Of a stretch of 64,000 nucleotides of DNA, positions 62,299 to 64,000 are shown piece by piece. The stretch comes from Clostridia bacterium UC5.1-1D2 (GTDB lineage: Bacteria; Bacillota; Clostridia; Lachnospirales; Lachnospiraceae). The notes beneath the pieces were generated by a model that worked only from the letters and a program-made list of their open reading frames with translations, was not told the DNA's origin and did not search any database. The translations under genes and the position numbers were made by a program. The stretch is from the NCBI GenBank assembly GCA_001304855.1, contig BBZN01000001.1, positions 62,001-126,000 of the forward strand, in the 5' to 3' direction. Within the stretch, counting starts at the first letter, position 1. Each line of letters begins with the position of its first letter.

Positions 62299-63746
62299 AT
62301 GAGGCAGAATCAGATAGACTTTGACATTGAGGCGGATAAGCTTCGGGAAGAATGCGGAGTATTTGGCATTTATGATTTTGACGGGAATGATGTGGCATCT
62401 ACTATATATTACGGGCTTTTTGCACTGCAGCACAGAGGACAGGAGAGCTGCGGCATTGCAGTCAGCGATACGGCGGGACCAAAGGGGCGGGTCAGCGCGC
62501 ACAAGGGCATGGGCCTTTGCAACGAAGTGTTTACACCGGAGGTATTGGAACAGCTTCATGGCAACATCGGGGTAGGCCATGTGCGGTATTCCACAGCAGG
62601 AAGCAGCACCAGGGAAAATGCCCAGCCTCTGGTACTTAACTATGTGAAGGGGACCCTGGGGCTGGCGCACAACGGCAATCTGATCAATGCTCCTGAGCTT
62701 CGCCGCCAGCTGGAGTATACGGGGGCCATCTTTCAGACGACCATTGATTCCGAGGTGATTGCCTACCACATTGCAAGGGAGCGGATCCATACGTCCAGCG
62801 TGGAGCGCGCGGTGGCGGCGGCCATGAGAAAGCTGAAAGGGGCCTATTCACTGGTTATTATGAGTCCCCGGAAGATGATAGGCGTCAGGGATCCCCTGGG
62901 ATTTAAGCCTCTGTGCATCGGCAGGAGGGATAACGCCTATATTCTGGCTTCGGAAACCTGCGCCCTGGATACCATTGGAGCCCGGTTTGTCCGGGATGTG
63001 GAGCCAGGGGAAATCGTTACTGTCACCAAAGACGGGATCCTTTCAAACAGAGAGATGTGTCTGCCGGATTCCGGCAAAGAGGCCAGATGTATTTTTGAAT
63101 ACATATATTTTGCCAGGCCGGACAGTATTTTTGACGGCGTAAGCGTTTACCATGCCAGGATTCAGGCGGGAAGATTCCTGGCTAAGGATTCCCCTGTGGA
63201 AGCGGATGTGGTGGTAGGGGTTCCGGAATCGGGTAATGCCGCGGCCCTTGGGTACGCCATGGAATCCGGCATCCCCTATGGCACAGCTTTTGTAAAGAAT
63301 TCCTATGTGGGGCGTACCTTTATAAAGCCGAAGCAGAGCAGCCGGGAATCGGCTGTGCGGATTAAGCTGAACGTCCTTAAGGAGGCGGTGGAGGGCAGGC
63401 GGGTGATCATGATTGACGATTCCATCGTCCGGGGAACCACCAGCGCCTGATTGTGAATATGCTCCGGGATGCGGGGGCCAGGGAGGTGCATGTGAGAATC
63501 AGCGCGCCGCCCTTTTTGCACCCTTGCTATTTTGGAACGGATATTCCCTCTGAGGACCAGCTCATCGCCCATGGACGGACGGTGGAGGAGATTGGCCATA
63601 TGATTGGAGCAGATTCCCTGTCCTATTTGAGAAGGGAGCGGCTCAGCGAGATGGCGGAGGGAAAGCCTATCTGTACCGCCTGCTTCACCGGAGCATACCC
63701 TATGGAGCCGCCGGATGAGGATATCCGGGGGAGTTATGAGCAGTAG
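62299..63746 (+). CDS. purF: Amidophosphoribosyltransferase PurF (frameshifted)
   Basis: About 482 residues. An 18-residue leader ends before the catalytic Cys19 (REECGVFGIYD), consistent with removal of a propeptide. YGLFALQHRGQES, VGHVRYSTAGSS and LAHNGNLINAPEL form the glutaminase; the PRPP loop is VIMIDDSIVRGTT. A cluster of cysteines (CIFEYIYFARPD, HPCYFG, CTACF) could hold an Fe-S centre, as in the Bacillus type. One frame break near 63450 (agccgc read as agcgc). It makes phosphoribosylamine, the first step of purine synthesis. Confidence 0.96.
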
Positions 63747-64000
63747 CCCGCATCCCCACGGTATTTGGCTCCTGCCTGCCGGAGCTGGTTTTGCCGGTGG
63801 AGCGGCGGCAGGAGACAGACAGATCCGGGGGCAGACCCCCAAGAGGACGGATAACGAGGTTGAAAGTCGGGTTTGTCTGTGATAGAATGAAAAATCATTG
63901 GATGGACATCCGACGCTTCTTGTGCGGCCATTAGCCGGGCCGGAAGATGGGCCGTCCTGAACAGTTACCATAATTTGTAAGAAGACAGTTGAGACGGAGG
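63747..64000. other. End of window, no gene recognised
   Basis: No convincing frame. A possible hairpin (GGGGGCAGACCCCC near 63826), a string GCCGTCCTGAACAGTTACC near 63953 related to the repeat at 17605, and a GGAGG-like end near 64000 that could be the ribosome site of a gene starting beyond the window. Confidence 0.5.

Noticed and set aside
63734..63931. 65-residue ORF on the minus strand after purF
   Set aside because: No ribosome site, no recognisable features, and it overlaps the purF end.
1..64000. Pseudogene decay as an explanation of the broken genes
   Set aside because: Breaks are spread over essential genes on both strands, are almost always one base lost from a run, and leave all motifs intact. 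Error is the simpler reading.
1..64000. CRISPR array, prophage, insertion sequences, rRNA or tRNA genes
   Set aside because: I saw no regular repeat-spacer pattern, no transposase, integrase or phage structural gene, and no tRNA or rRNA signatures.

Overview
The window is a 64 kb piece of a Firmicutes chromosome, most probably a spore-forming Lachnospiraceae (Clostridium cluster XIVa, Enterocloster/Lachnoclostridium-like). This is inferred from moderate GC, a spoIIA and spoVA sporulation set, YesN/YesM-type two-component genes, a c-di-AMP riboswitch, a lysine riboswitch, a valS T-box and a DUF5717/DUF5716 pair that I associate with this family. I saw no rRNA, tRNA, IS element, prophage or CRISPR array.

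Layout. 1-1.7 kb: the tail of cbiC, convergent with a PurF-like protein that lacks the catalytic cysteine. 1.9-14.1 kb: a sugar-uptake island with a response regulator, a sensor kinase, two membrane-anchored sugar-binding proteins, mglB-mglA-mglC and a second response regulator. 14.1-22.1 kb: CYTH and DJ-1 proteins, then the proteostasis cluster tig-clpP-clpX-lon-engB. 22.2-25.8 kb (minus strand): a sodium:solute symporter under a c-di-AMP riboswitch, a DUF4364 protein and malic enzyme. 26-32.4 kb: a three-gene operon of unknown function (a very large solenoid protein, an Hsp70/actin-fold-like protein and a TPR protein), then ybaK and a small membrane protein. 32.6-36.5 kb: a TetR regulator divergent from an atoD-atoA-atoE acyl-CoA transferase/transport operon, with a near-perfect palindrome just after the operon promoter. 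36.6-43.4 kb: T-box-valS, a BTAD regulator with a degenerate GGDEF-like tail, an EamA transporter and folC. 43.4-50.1 kb: a TPR membrane protein, spoIIAA-spoIIAB-sigF and spoVAA-AE. 50.2-57.6 kb: a class A PBP, yigZ, a putative HExxH protein, typA and an SSB-like protein. 57.7-63.7 kb: a CobO-like protein, lysine riboswitch-dapA-dapB, two small envelope proteins, purC and true purF.

Well over half of the protein genes are interrupted by one or more frameshifts. Nearly all are explained by loss of one base from a short run (often only two or three identical bases), and they hit essential genes (valS, clpX, folC, engB, typA, purF). This looks like indel error in the sequence rather than gene decay. 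Coordinates below therefore span the whole reconstructed gene, and frameshift places are given in the evidence.

How the genes work together: the kinase, the two anchored binding proteins and the regulators probably sense a sugar outside the cell and switch on MglBAC. Trigger factor, ClpXP and Lon form a protein-quality module. SpoIIAB, SpoIIAA and SigF control forespore transcription, and the SpoVA proteins move dipicolinic acid into the spore. DapA and DapB supply diaminopimelate and lysine under lysine feedback. PurC and PurF belong to purine synthesis.
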